Source of the DNA: Porpolomopsis calyptriformis
Lineage: Eukaryota > Basidiomycota > Agaricomycetes > Agaricales > Hygrophoraceae
Assembly: GCA_951640195.1 (NCBI GenBank)
Contig: OX621163.1
Span: 2,914,001-2,978,000 of the forward strand
Direction of reading: 5' to 3'
DNA: 64,000 bases
This document shows positions 46,171 through 57,403 of the stretch, piece after piece. Numbering within the stretch: the first letter of the stretch is position 1; the number at the start of each line of letters is the position of its first letter. The notes below the pieces were generated by a model. That model was given only the letters and a program-made list of their open reading frames with translations, did not search any database and was not told the origin of the DNA. A program made the translations under genes and the position numbers.

Positions 46171-47003
46171 ATGCTGATCCGTCTCTTCTCCCTTCTCGCC
46201 CTCGCCCTCCTCCTCCCACCCACCTCCGCAGACCAAAACGTGACAGTGACCGATGACCAAATCATCTGGCCCTCCACGCCTCCTCAAGGTCCCTGGTCCC
46301 CGACATCCTCGATATGCAGTCCAGAAGGCCTCGCCCATTACGCTCCCAACATCGGCATGTCCGTCAATTACACATTCACAGGCACGCACCTTCTTCTCTC
46401 CCCCATTTATTTTCACTCACCCCTCCAAAAACTCCAGGAAACGCTTTATACCTCTCAGTCAGACGCGGCAGTTCCACAGGAACCTACTCCGTCACCGTCC
46501 GTACCCTCCCACTCCGATCGTCCACACTCACTCACGCCCTCCCCCACTCACTCACTCACCACAGATCGATAACGGCAGTCCAGTCCTGATCGACGGCTTC
46601 CACCCAGACCCCAGCCTATGCGACATCCAATTCACCCAGACCGGTCTCCCCCTCCTCCAACACACCGTCAACGTCACCCTCACCGGCCCTTCCCCACAAA
46701 TCATCAACCCTCCGCCCGGCACCTCCGTCAATCTCGAGGTGGACGGATTCATCGTAAGCTTTGACACATATCTTACCTAATCGATCGCTCGACAAATCCT
46801 TCCTGAAGTTCACAATACCCGATGAGGCAGCCTCCGTCACGCCGTCTTCATCTCCTCCTTCATCTGCGCCCACGCCTTCCCCCAGCAGAGCCCCTTCCTC
46901 ATCTCCAGCCAGCCCCTTGCGACATTTCCCAACTACACTACGACATCTACTGACCATCGCCATCTGTCTTTGTCCTGTTGTCATTATTAATATTATGCCA
47001 TAA
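46171..47003 (+). CDS. Secreted receptor-like protein 1, possibly GPI-anchored
   Basis: Four exons (46171-46381, 46438-46496, 46565-46753, 46809-47003) give 217 residues. The signal peptide MLIRLFSLLALALLLPPTSA is followed by a beta-rich ectodomain with N-glycosylation sites (NVTVTDD), a GNALYLSVRR strand, DGFHPDPSLCDIQF and LEVDGFI. It is paralogous to the two genes at 49910 and 51383. It differs at the end: after a Ser/Pro/Thr-rich stalk, the protein stops with a hydrophobic LLTIAICLCPVVIINIMP and no cytoplasmic tail, which fits a GPI-anchor signal. Intron 1 uses a GC donor (G|gcacgc). The intron positions match those of the paralogues. Function not known; cell-surface role inferred. Confidence 0.7.
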
Positions 47004-47282
47004 CACACACACACACACCACCGCTCATTCATCAAATATTAAATTTTTTTTTTTGGGCGCGGTTCCATTGTCCTAGTGACCAAACGTTAATCCAGAAAAA
47101 AAAAAACAAACAGCATATATATATTGATTGATAAATCGTTCCGGTAGAGTCGGAAGGTTGTTGGCACAACAACAACAGCAACCCTTGCTCAGGGTTAAGG
47201 TTATCACCCCCGCCTTCAACGGCCTCCCCCCCCCTACCACCAGGTCCTGCCATCTATGATCCTAGTCTAGACCTAAATTCCA

Positions 47283-49579
47283 TCAAACCATTTTATACCT
47301 TTCCTTCTCCCAGCTCCGCCACTCGAAAATGGGTAACGGGTGCGCTTCCGTATTGAATACATACTTGTTTTCCGGCCAGGGATCCTGATCCATCGTCAGG
47401 AGATACGCATACTTGATCGTTTCGGACAAGAAATAACTGTCGTCGTCCGTTTATTCGTTATTCGTAATCGGCGGTGTGAAACAAACCATCGCGTACCTGG
47501 GCATTGAATCTATCTTGTAAGGCTCACGCTGATCAACATTCATCACGCTCGCGTAACCGTTCGGCGTTTTCGTCTTCTCCTCGATCGCTTTCCAAATTTG
47601 CCATCCCCGGTCTCGCCACTTGACGTCCCGAGTCGTTCTCCACATCACAAACATGCTTTCCAGCGTCTTCAACCAAAAAAACTCATTGAAGAAACCGAAA
47701 AAAAAAAAAAGACACTGCCACGCACCTCAGGTCTCGAAAGGTACGTCGACACTCTCAACCCATAATCTTTCCTCTCACCCGCTTTCACAGGCGACGCCAA
47801 ATCCTTAACACCCGGGGGCTTCCCCCCAGGCCGTCCCGAGCGCTTCCACGTCTCAACATGCTTCATCCACGCCCCCTCCGCCTTTCCATCGCCCGGCCAC
47901 AGATCCATGATGGCCAGCTCCGGCCCGAGCCCGCTCGCCTGGTCCGCGTACATGATCCAGCAGCTGTGCGCCAGGCCCTCCGCCGCCCACATGTGCAGCT
48001 CCCGGTCCGACTCGGACAGGTCCAGAGTGGACGCGCCGAGCGCGAGCAGCCCGGGGAAGAAGCAGGCGAGGTGCTCGAATTTTCCGGTCAGTCGGCCGTT
48101 TTCAATGTCGGAGAGGTAGAGTAGTTTGCGAGTGGGAGAAAGGAAGAGTAGGTTTTGGATGACTCCGTTCGCGGCTTTAAGGTCTGGAGGAAGGGGATAA
48201 GAAGGTGATGTGGTGATCCAATGAATGGCACTTTACACATGTCTTTCAGTCTAGTTTCAGATTTATGTGTGAGTAGGTACTGTTTGAGAACATATTCGTA
48301 CTGGGACAGGTCGGTGTGAGTGAAACAAAAGAGGAAATGACTGTACTGCACTGTCTGCCCAGGCGGCTACTCCGACATGGTCTTGAAGGCGATTAGAGAA
48401 AACGGAAGGGAGTAGAGATTGAATGTTACTGACTATTGAATTGCTTTCCTGTTGTGACGTCCCATACGGTATTCCATAATCCATTGGGTAGCTGGCCATC
48501 CTGCATTAGAGTGACGATGTGGTCGACCTGTGGCAAATTGAGATGAGGATGGGCGGGACATGTGGAGATTAGATACCTTTTGAAAATATTCCTCTCTGCC
48601 GGTGAGGTGAGCTAAATACTTGTATTCTACCTGACAGGAGGCCATTTCGGCGAGAAGGATGCGGCGTATGCGATCGGAGGAATCGTTTGTTTCGCCTCTA
48701 GACGAGAGTCACTCTTCATATGGAAAAGTGTAAATGATGTTTACTTGCGTGACGGTATTGATACCAAAGGAAGGAAGACCGCTAGGGGAACCGAAAGTGG
48801 GCAGCAGTCTCCTGCCTAGGTCGTCGGCGTGGGCGAGAAGAATGGGTTCGCCGGAGAGGGCGTATGCGGAGAGGAAGCCACCCAAGTATCGGATGACTGT
48901 CTCGAAGAAGGGGGCATGGCGATGCTGGAGATGAATGAAGAAGGGAAGAGGGGAAGAGAGAGAGATGGACGAACGGGATCCATGGTAAAGTTGAGAGTGG
49001 CGACCTGGGAGATGGCTCTGTCGAACTCGGCGGTAAAACCTTGGGTGGTGATTAATGGTAAAGTCAGATTGAGAATGATGATAATAACCCATAAGCCACA
49101 TGGTGTCCAGCGAATCGACTACTGTGACACCCCACCCGTTGAAACTAAAGAGATAATTAATTTACTGAGAGAGGAAGGAGAGGGCGAGCTGACTTGCGCT
49201 GGCCCATTTTCGAGATGGGCATGAGCTCGTCATCGGGGAAGGTGGTGTGCTTTTCGTAACCACCATAGGCGTGTTGGAATGCGCGTTTGACGGAATTGGC
49301 ACGCAGGACCCAGACGGGGTCGACGGAGTCATCTGTCTTTGTGGGCATCGGAGGGAGGGGGTGGGGAGTGTATCTCGGCCAGAAGAAGTAGAGGAGGAGA
49401 AAGAGAAAGGCGACGAAGCAGAGAACGGTCCATCTGAAATGACGGTACAAGAGGGAGGTGAACCCTCTGGAATGGCGGGCGAGATGTGGGGACGACTTTC
49501 GTCTGTGTATGCGTCGTCCGGACTCTGAGTCAAAGGGATGTATTTCGAGCAAGTCATCCTGCTCGTCGTTTACGTTCAT
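47283..49579 (-). CDS. GH47 class I alpha-1,2-mannosidase, type II membrane enzyme
   Basis: Eleven exons (49579-49194, 49144-49089, 49039-48975, 48924-48749, 48697-48577, 48527-48434, 48381-48347, 48300-48237, 48183-47726, 47666-47497, 47436-47283) give an uninterrupted 592 residues. A cytoplasmic N-terminus and one membrane span ([16 protein letters not shown], about 52-67) precede the GH47 domain: [71 protein letters not shown] and the terminal VFNTEAHPL, whose Thr binds calcium in the family. Such enzymes trim mannose from N-glycans in the ER/Golgi. Intron 4 must use a GC donor (gcaagt) to keep frame and the conserved NTVTG. It is divergent from the receptor-like gene 2, with a 330-bp shared promoter region. 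Confidence 0.9.
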
Positions 49580-49909
49580 GATGGAGATGATGAGAGAGAG
49601 TGACTGATCCGAATGACAATCGTGGGAGTCTTAGTCTTGGTCTTGGTCTTGGTCTCGTTATGTTTGTCATTATGTTTGTCTCTCGTTATGTTTGGTGGCT
49701 ATGCACGATTTTGTACCCGTGGGAACATACCTTTTATGGCAGTTTTAGGTCTGCTAATTCGCTCTGAAATTGGATGAAAACTACAACACTGCCCAATTAC
49801 ATAATTATTGTTTCCATCACCGACTCGGACACACTCATGGTAGCATCATCGCTTAGTGTCTTTTTTGTTCCCTTTCCATCATCAACACAATCGCTGGACC
49901 GGTTGTCGA

Positions 49910-51015
49910 ATGTTACCTCTTACGCTCATCACGCTCGTCCTCTGCGCTCTTCTTGAGCTGTCCATCGCTGACACCAATGTCACCGTCGGGGATGCCCAGA
50001 TACCTTGGCCGACGAGCAATCCCCCTTGGTCTGGCACCAACACCTCATGCAGCCCATCGGGTCAGGCTCATTTTGCCTACGAGGCTAGCATGACTCTTTC
50101 GTATCCATTTCTTGGCAAGTTTTGTTGTTCCCACTCTTCTACCTTGTCTGACTTTTGTTACAGGCACGGCCATTTACATGCAGGTTCTGCGGAGTAATGT
50201 CACTGGTGTTTATACCGTCTCGGTCAGTCGTCGTTTTCGGTTTTGATACTTGGTCTGACGAATGGTCTAGGTGGATAATAATACCCCCGTTAACTTTGAC
50301 GGGTTCAGTTCCACGGGCTTATGCGATATCCAATTCGGACATTCCGGTCTATCTCTCGCCCCGCACACGGTGACGGTGACGTTGACCCAACAATCTCCCC
50401 AAGACACCCGGTCGGCAGGTAATAATTTTTACCTGGAAGTAGACGGTTTTATTGTGAGTGCTTCGAACCATGTGATTTTTTGTATTCACCATCGGACAGG
50501 TCACCGTTCCGAGTAATACTACTTCAATTGCACCACCCACATCCACATCTACATCTACATCTACATCCTCCACCTTATCCACATCCACATCCTCCACACC
50601 ATCGGCATCAGCGTTACCTGCCGCCATCGGCTCCAAGTCGTCATCACTCCATAGCTCAGCCATCACCGCAATCGTGGTCGGTGTTGTGCTCGGTGTTGTT
50701 GTGATTGCAGCGATCGCGTTCCTTCTTCGCCGACGCAGACGTAACCGTCCCCAGCGTCTCGAGCTCGCCACGAATAATCTAATGAGTTCACCCCACACGA
50801 TCACCCCGTTCTCGATACAAGAGAGCGAGTCCCAGACACCGTACCAGAGTGGATCGAGTCATGGCAGACAACCTTCGTCTGTCGCACTCCTTTCTAGTTC
50901 CGGGATCGTACTCTCACATCGACCACCCGGATCAGACTTTTCTACATCAGACTCAAAAGCAGGAATGAGTATGATGAGTGATGAGCCACCCCCTGATTAT
51001 AATAGCATCCAGTGA
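49910..51015 (+). CDS. Receptor-like single-pass membrane protein 2 with PPxY tail
   Basis: Four exons (49910-50114, 50164-50222, 50271-50453, 50500-51015) give 320 residues. A signal peptide (about 1-20) precedes the ectodomain: NVTVGDAQIPWP, AIYMQVLRSNVTGVYTVS, STGLCDIQFG and YLEVDGFIV. A Ser/Thr-rich stalk (SIAPPTSTSTSTSTSSTLST), a single membrane span (AIVVGVVLGVVVIAAIAFLL) and a basic stop RRRRRNR follow. The cytoplasmic tail has an ITPFSI motif and ends in PPPDYNSIQ, containing a PPxY site. Intron 1 has a perfect GC donor (G|gcaagt). The ectodomain fold and ligand are not known. The layout suggests a cell-wall or surface sensor. Confidence 0.85.
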
Positions 51016-51382
51016 TTCACCTACCCTGTACTATATTTATCTATATGACATTTACATTTTCACCGAGAATCTGTTCTGTTCTCGAACTTTTAAATTCGTT
51101 ATTACTCAAATCACGTGTTTATCTTCTTCACTCACCTTTCCATCCTCTTATCGTCTTAAATCAACAGAAAATCACCCTCTTTTCCCCTTTACTCCCTTTA
51201 TTCCTCACAAAATCCATTTATCATCGTTTATCATCACTGAAACGTTCCGGACGAAACTCTTCAGTCACATCATTTATTAATGAGTGTTCGATCATTTAAT
51301 TTCATTTTCTCATCCCCGACTATCTCTTTTCTTCTTCTCCCTTCCATCACTTCCCCCCCCCCTCCAACCTAACCGAGGCACC

Positions 51383-52666
51383 ATGCTCGCCCTCGCCCTC
51401 ACATTCCTTCTATCCCCTCTCCCCCTCCTCTCCCTCGCCGACAACAATGTCACAGTCGGGGACGCTCAGATCCCCTGGCCAAATAACCCCCCCCTTTGGT
51501 CCGGCACCAACACCGTCTGTAGTAACACCGCCCATTTTGCCTACGAGGCTAATATGGCAGTCTCCTATCCATTCGTTGGCAAGTCCTCCCTTCCCCTTCC
51601 CTTTCCTAATCTCATCCCCCCCCCCTCTAGGCACAGCCATCTACCTTCAGATTCTCCGCTCTTCCGTCACCGGTGTATACACTGTCTCTGTCAGTACTCC
51701 CCCCCTTTTCCCTTCATCGTCCCTCACAGCCCTCTAGATCGATAACAATTCCCCCACGACAATTGACGGCTTCCATTCCTCTGGTATATGTGATACTCAA
51801 TTCGGTCGAACAGGTCTCTCTAACGCCCCCCATACGATAACCGTCACCCTCGTCCAACAATCCCCCCAGGACACCAGGCCCCCAGGTGGCAACTTTTACC
51901 TCGAAGTAGACCATTTCATCGTCAGTCCTCTCCATTATTTACATCTCGATTCTAACACACCATCTCGCAGTACACCGTTCCAAGTAGTCCAGCCTCACCT
52001 CCTCCGGCCCAACCACAGCCCCCACCTCCACCTCCACCTCCACCCCCATCTCCAAATTCATCTCCAAATTCACCTCCCACTTTATCCATCCCTTCCCCTT
52101 CATCTTCACCTTCCATATCTTCCAACTCATCATCTTCAGCCATCACACCTCCCCTTTCCTCCTCCCCATCATCATCATCACCACCATCCTCAGCCATCCC
52201 ATCCTCCCATCCATCCTCACCCGCACTTTCCTCCTCATCCTCCACCTCAACCCCTCCCTCCGCACTCCCCGCTTATATCCAACACAAACCCTCTCTGAAA
52301 ACCGCAACCCTCTCAGGCATCGTCATCGGCGCCATCATCGCCCTCCTCATCATCGCCCTCCTTCTCTTCTTCTTCCTCCGCCGCCGCCGCCGCCGTCTCC
52401 GAAACCGTCCCGCCAACCCTTCGCCCCCCCCCGGCCCAAGCGCGATAACCCCATTCTCAATACCAGACGCCGAGTCTCAGAATCTTCATCGCCAGCAGGC
52501 GCAACAACCTCCAACAGGCACACCGTCATCCAGTGCCCCATTGCTTGCGGGCCCCAGTCCTACCCGTTTACCGCCCAGTTCCGACTTTTCAACCCTAACC
52601 GGGTCGGGTAAAGAGGAAGGTTTCGATTTTGATGATCTACCGCCTGATTATAACAGTATCCAGTGA
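51383..52666 (+). CDS. Receptor-like single-pass membrane protein 3 with PPxY tail
   Basis: Four exons (51383-51578, 51631-51689, 51738-51920, 51971-52666) give 377 residues. A signal peptide leads to an ectodomain close to gene 2 (NNVTVGDAQIPWP, AIYLQILRSSVTGVYTVS, SSGICDTQFG). The stalk is much longer and Pro/Ser-rich (poly-Pro, then Ser runs). The membrane span GIVIGAIIALLIIALLLFFF is followed by a poly-Arg stop. The tail repeats ITPFSI and ends LPPDYNSIQ. Intron 1 again has the GC donor gcaagt. It lies 367 bp downstream of gene 2 on the same strand, and a C/T-rich tract precedes the start. A recent tandem duplicate of gene 2. Confidence 0.85.
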
Positions 52667-52960
52667 TCCCTCACCTCACGCTTTCTTGGTATATTATATG
52701 TATCTATTTAGTTTTTTTTCATCACCTCGCCTTTTTTCATTCCTTATTTTCTCAAAACATAGGCGACAGAGTGCCAGTTTGCGGGGACTTTTTTTTTATT
52801 TATGTACTCTTATCTTGAAAAACCACACGATGTCGCAGGCGTTTGTTCATAGATTGACGTGGATCATGACTGTTTTGAAAGAGGGACTACTACGGTTGAG
52901 ATGTTCGCAAAATGCAATCGGTTTTTTGAAATGTCGATAGGACTATTGGCAACGAGTATT

Positions 52961-53370
52961 TTGTCTATTTCAGGAAAGTTTCCTGAGCTCAAAAATGCGT
53001 TAAAAGCGCAAAAAAAAGGTTGAAGTTCTCCCCAAACATCATGCTGGAATTTGCATTGAATACCGACGATATATCAGTATAATCGTACAATAGACCGAAG
53101 TTAAAGCAATTGATCTTTGCGCTGCTATTGCAGGAGCAGCGTCTCGGAGCCCTAATCTGACCCTTAAATATCTTCCGCCAAGCCATTGAAATGCATTTCT
53201 TCCCTTCGCGTCTGTTGTGAAATTATACCAATGACCTCTCGGTGCTCAGCTGATGCATTTTCTGTGAAATTGCAGGCTATATTCAGGGAGATATAGCCTT
53301 TTCAGAGCTTTAATACAAATTTTTTGCAGCACATTTTTTTGAGCTCAGCAAACTTTCCTGAAATAGACAA
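52961..53370. mobile_element. MITE-like inverted-repeat element (410 bp)
   Basis: TTGTCTATTTCAGGAAAG at 52961 recurs inverted, ending at 53370. The inverted ends match for about 35 bases with one or two changes, up to GAGCTCAAAAA. The interior is non-coding. GTATTT occurs next to both ends but not at exactly the same distance, so the target duplication and superfamily are unclear. Confidence 0.7.
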
Positions 53371-53448
53371 CGTATTTGCCCGCAGATAAGATGTAAAGAA
53401 GTAAAACCATTTTTAGTCATTCGATGAAGCTGGCCAAACCGTAGGACG

Positions 53449-54817
53449 CTACAGATGTGGTATAAACGTCGTCCAACGAACAGTCTCGTATGCTCCAGAA
53501 GGGAGTGACCTTAACGAGGTGAACGAAATCACGAGCAAGATCAACCGAAAGACAATGTAGACAACGGCATAAGATGGAAGCCAGAGTCGGAGGTTTGACT
53601 CCTCCGAATCATCCGTGTTGAACAAGTAGCCGATCGCAAAGCCCAGAGACCCAAGCATCAAAATAACTATCGGCGCGACCGTTATTATAATCGCCGCCAT
53701 TATCCACAGCGTTTGCTCTGTCCCGGTCGGGAAATGGAACGACCAAGCGAGGCAATGGATCCCCCCAAACACCATCGTCACCGCCATCCCCATAACCAGA
53801 ACATATCTCCCAGTTCTCACACGCAGATCCCCCGTATAAAACGTGGAAGCCCTCGTCCCAACCTCGCCACCGCCGTAGATGACGAGGCTAATCCCGTCCA
53901 TCGCCCAGAGGAACGCAAGGATAACCGATTGGACGCGAAACAGAGCTCGAATCGACCCAGCCAGACGTTTCACACATCCGATATCAAACCCACAACCGAC
54001 CGAGCTCCTCCGAGGCTGAACGGTCTCGTCTCTCGCAAACGATAACCTTCTCTGCAATGCGACGGCACATTGGACGTCCAGCGGTTTGTCCAACCAGAGT
54101 AGGTACGTGCCAAAATTGAGAGCGGCGAAAGCGAGTGTCGCAATCTCAAGTTCGGTGATCGCCAACCCCTCCACCCCGCGAGCGATACACTGCAATATGA
54201 ACCAGCTGGTCTGGACGAGCACCACCCCTTTCGACAGTATGTCCCCTTTGCTTTTATCTTTGATTTCTTCCTCGGTGATCTCGATCTCGTGGCGTTCTAG
54301 ATAGGCACCGAGCTCCTCCGGTTTGAGTGTCCGAACCGGTCGATCACCTTCATACAACACGAACCCTCCCATGATCGCAAAGAATCCATGGGTTCGCGTC
54401 CACCCATACTCTGTTCAACCCATCTCAACAACGAACACTGGAAAACTGTCGGAGGACGAAGGACACACACCCGCCTTGGTATTGCTTCGCGTATCCACCG
54501 GCGGCTAACCACTGTTGCATGGCCAGTGTGACGATGAGTTCGGGCGCGATTAGCGCGAGTGCCATGACGTTCATCCGCCGATTCGTTCTCGCAAAAAATG
54601 AATCGTTCGGGCCGGGGATGTTCATATGCAGCGCGGCCCAGGTGCACGCTAACACCGTCGTCAGACAGCTCTGGACGATGTTCCAAACGGCGCGACATCG
54701 GTCAGGATCGGCGCAGTGGTCGGAGGAAGAAGAGCGCGGGTCGATGAAGGGTGTGGTGGGCTGTGAGTGGGCATATCGGGTGGAGATGTAGAGGGCGATG
54801 AAGAGAAAACAGAACAT
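53449..54817 (-). CDS. Multi-pass membrane protein, Agaricomycete family, copy 3
   Basis: Exons 54817-54475 and 54410-53449 give 434 residues without stops. An N-terminal hydrophobic start and DHCADPDRCRAVWNIVQSC lead to membrane segments including TTVLACTWAALHMNIPGP and NVMALALIAPELIVTLAMQ. The conserved GWTRTHGFFAIMGG centre, an EITEEEIKDKSKGD loop, and more hydrophobic segments to the SFTSLRSLPSGAYETVRW end follow. By eye there are seven or eight membrane segments. The intron must use a GC donor (CAAG|gcgggt) to join QYQ to EYGW. Function not known. Confidence 0.8.
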
Positions 54818-55026
54818 GGTCAGTTGGGGCTATACTGTGGATGTATGTGCATTTTATGGACCACAGGGATCCCTGCAGGGTCCATATTACCGTATATATC
54901 TGCACTGCACTGCACAGTTATTTGGGCGGCAATCTGTCATTTGAGCCATTTGTTCCTTGCTCGTTTGCACCTCAGCGTTACTTCCATATATCAATAGTTA
55001 GGTCGTGACCACAACATCGAGAATAC

Positions 55027-55490
55027 TCACCTTTCAATTTCGACTCTTCCTTCTGACATTCCGTATTCATGTGAACCCATCTTCACCAACCTCCGGTTCA
55101 GCCTGGTGCTGTTCCTGTTGATGGTCAACAAGTGTCGGTGCATCATCCACGCCACCTCCGCTCTCAACCATCCCTCATCGATCTCAACCTTTACCCATGC
55201 ATTCAATTGCCTTATCCGCGACCTGCTCAAACCTAAGGACCATATCTGTTCCCGGATATGGATACAGACACCGTCTTCAGTGACAGTCTCTGCGGTCGCG
55301 CCTTCCAATGAATCTCGAACTCATCCGCCATGACCCGAAGCAAGAGCTCCTTGATGTAGGCAACATCGGGAGCAGGGTCCTGCTCCTCAAAGGCATCCAT
55401 GATCACGAATGCGAGCCATACCCGCATTTCGAGGTCTGTGGGACCCTAGCCTTGTTCGATCGCGAATCGGAGGGCAGGCCAGATTGTTAG
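55027..55490 (-). pseudogene. TSR2 pseudogene
   Basis: The reading parallels the intact TSR2 at 57404-57985: WPALRFAIEQG, then WLAFVIMDAFEEQDPAPD, AYIKELLLRVMADEFEI and an end like NRRLVKMG. The first 30 or so codons are absent, a TAG follows the EQG segment, the frame shifts, and the acidic C-terminal stretch is eroded. With the membrane gene beside it, it forms a duplicate of the 55876-57985 block. Confidence 0.85.
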
Positions 55491-55875
55491 CTGATACTCA
55501 ATCTTGTTTGAACGTGATCGTGGTTCAGGAGGTGCGTCTTCAACTCGTGAGTGTTGACCGGGGGCATCAACAAGTAGAAGTGTATTCTCCTATGGGCTTT
55601 GACACGTAGGATGACTGGTCTGTACGGTTAGGAAGCGAAGAGAGACTCTCTTCGAGGTGAGGGTCGGACCTAAAGAAGCTGACGGAGTTGTCGATAAAGC
55701 TTTTGACGTGTCGAGAGGATTATAAAGAGTCCAGAGTACCGCAAGGGGCTGTTCTCCCGGAGTCAAGTGTTTTGTGAAAGAGGATGGTTGACAAGACCAA
55801 TGTTGCCAAAATGCAAGCCAAGATCATTTTCATACTTGGAAAGAAACCCGAATGAGCACAAAATCTCGAAAGGTA

Positions 55876-57179
55876 CTACAAGTGTGGTATCAATGTCGTC
55901 CAACGAACAGTCTGGTATGCTTCAGAAGGAAGCGACCTTAACGAAGTGAATGAAATAACAAGCAAGACCAATCGAAAGAAGACGTAAATAAAAGGTGTTG
56001 TGTAGAGGAGAATGGGTAGAAAAGAACACATCAAAAGTATGAAAGCAAATATCGGGTAACTAGATATTGCAACAGAAGAAATTCGCCAGAGTAGTTGCTC
56101 CATCGGGGTTGGGAAGTGGAATGACCAGGCGATGCAATGAATCCCTCCAAAGAGCGTTGCAAAAGCCATCCCCATGAACAAAACAGTGAGATGACGTTCT
56201 CCTGCAACCCCCGTATAGAACGTGGAAGCTCTCGTTTCAACTTGACCATCACCAAGTACCACTCGGTCAACCCCATCCCTGTCTTCAAAAGTGCACCAGA
56301 ATCCATGCACTCTGAACTCCAAAGCCAAGTCTTGAATCGTGTCTCGTGCACATTCGATACCCGATTTCATAGCCTTCACGACCCCAGGGCTGAATGAGAC
56401 TCCACCCTTATCTCCCGTAAATGACAATCTTCTCCGCAATGGGACAGCACATTGGACACTGAGAGGCTTGGCCAACCAGAGTAGGTATGTTGCAAAGTTA
56501 AGAGCCGCAAACGCGAGTGTCGCGATCTCAAGTTCTGTGATTGGCAACCGTTCAATACGGCGAGTGATACACTGCAGTATGGACCAGCCTGTCTGGACTA
56601 GCACAACACCTTTTGACAGTATGTCACCTTTGCTTTTGTCTTTGATTTCTTCCTCGGTGATGTCGATTTCGTGGCTTTCTAGATAGGGACCTAGCTCCTC
56701 TGGCTGGAGCGTGCGAACAGGTTGCTCGCCATCATAGAGAACGAAACCTCCCATGATGGCAAAGAATCCATGGGTTCGTGTCCAACCATATTCTAGACAC
56801 ATGTCACTGTCAACAATGAAACGTGAATTAGAGGACAAGACACGCCTTTGTATTGCTCTGCATATCCGCCAGCAGCCAACCACTGCTGCATGGCCAATGT
56901 AACAATGAGTTCCGGTGCAATTAGTGAAAAGACCATGACACCAATACGTCGCATCGTTTTTGTGAACAATGAATCGTCCGGGCTAGGGATGTTCATATGG
57001 ACTGCGACCCAAGTGCATGCCAACACTGTCGTTAAACAGCTCTGGAGGATGTTCCAAACAGTACGACATTGGCTAGGATCTTCACAGTGGTGATTGGGGG
57101 AGCGTGTATTGATGAATTGGGGGAGAGGATGGGCATATCGAGTGGAGAGGTAGAGAGTGATGAAAAGAAGAGCAAACAT
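55876..57179 (-). CDS. Multi-pass membrane protein, Agaricomycete family, copy 4
   Basis: Exons 57179-56846 and 56792-55876 give 416 residues without stops. Layout as in copy 3: HHCEDPSQCRTVWNILQSC, TWVAVHMNIPSPDD, APELIVTLAMQQWLAAGG, GWTRTHGFFAIMGGFVLYD, IDITEEEIKDKSKGD, ATLAFAALNFATYLLWLAK, HCIAWSFHFPTPMEQ and SFTSLRSLPSEAYQTVRW. The 53-nt intron uses a GC donor (AAAG|gcgtgt); the nearby GT would break the frame. Two pseudogenes of the family lie at 36469-44344 and 44524-45875. Role unknown; membrane location inferred from hydrophobicity. Confidence 0.82.
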
Positions 57180-57403
57180 GATGACTTATGGCCCTGTGGA
57201 TGTGTGCACTTATGTATGATAACCGCGGATGTCGATGCCTCCAGGTTTTTTGGGCGTCAATCTGCCATGAGGCATCACGCAGACATTTGTTCCTTGCACA
57301 GCACATACGCATTCGTTTACACCTCAGCATTTACTTCCACTCTGAGTATCTATATCAATCGTTAAGTCGTGATCACAACGCCAAGAACATTCACCCATAC
57401 CTT

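Noticed and set aside
46159..46416. Antisense ORFs over the receptor-like genes (for example 46416-46159, 52245-51952, 50804-50349)
   Set aside because: They are shadows of Ser/Thr/Pro-rich coding on the other strand and lack domains or splice sites.
47858..48124. Plus-strand ORFs over the GH47 gene (47858-48124 and 48829-49224)
   Set aside because: They lie opposite strongly supported GH47 exons and have no motif of their own.
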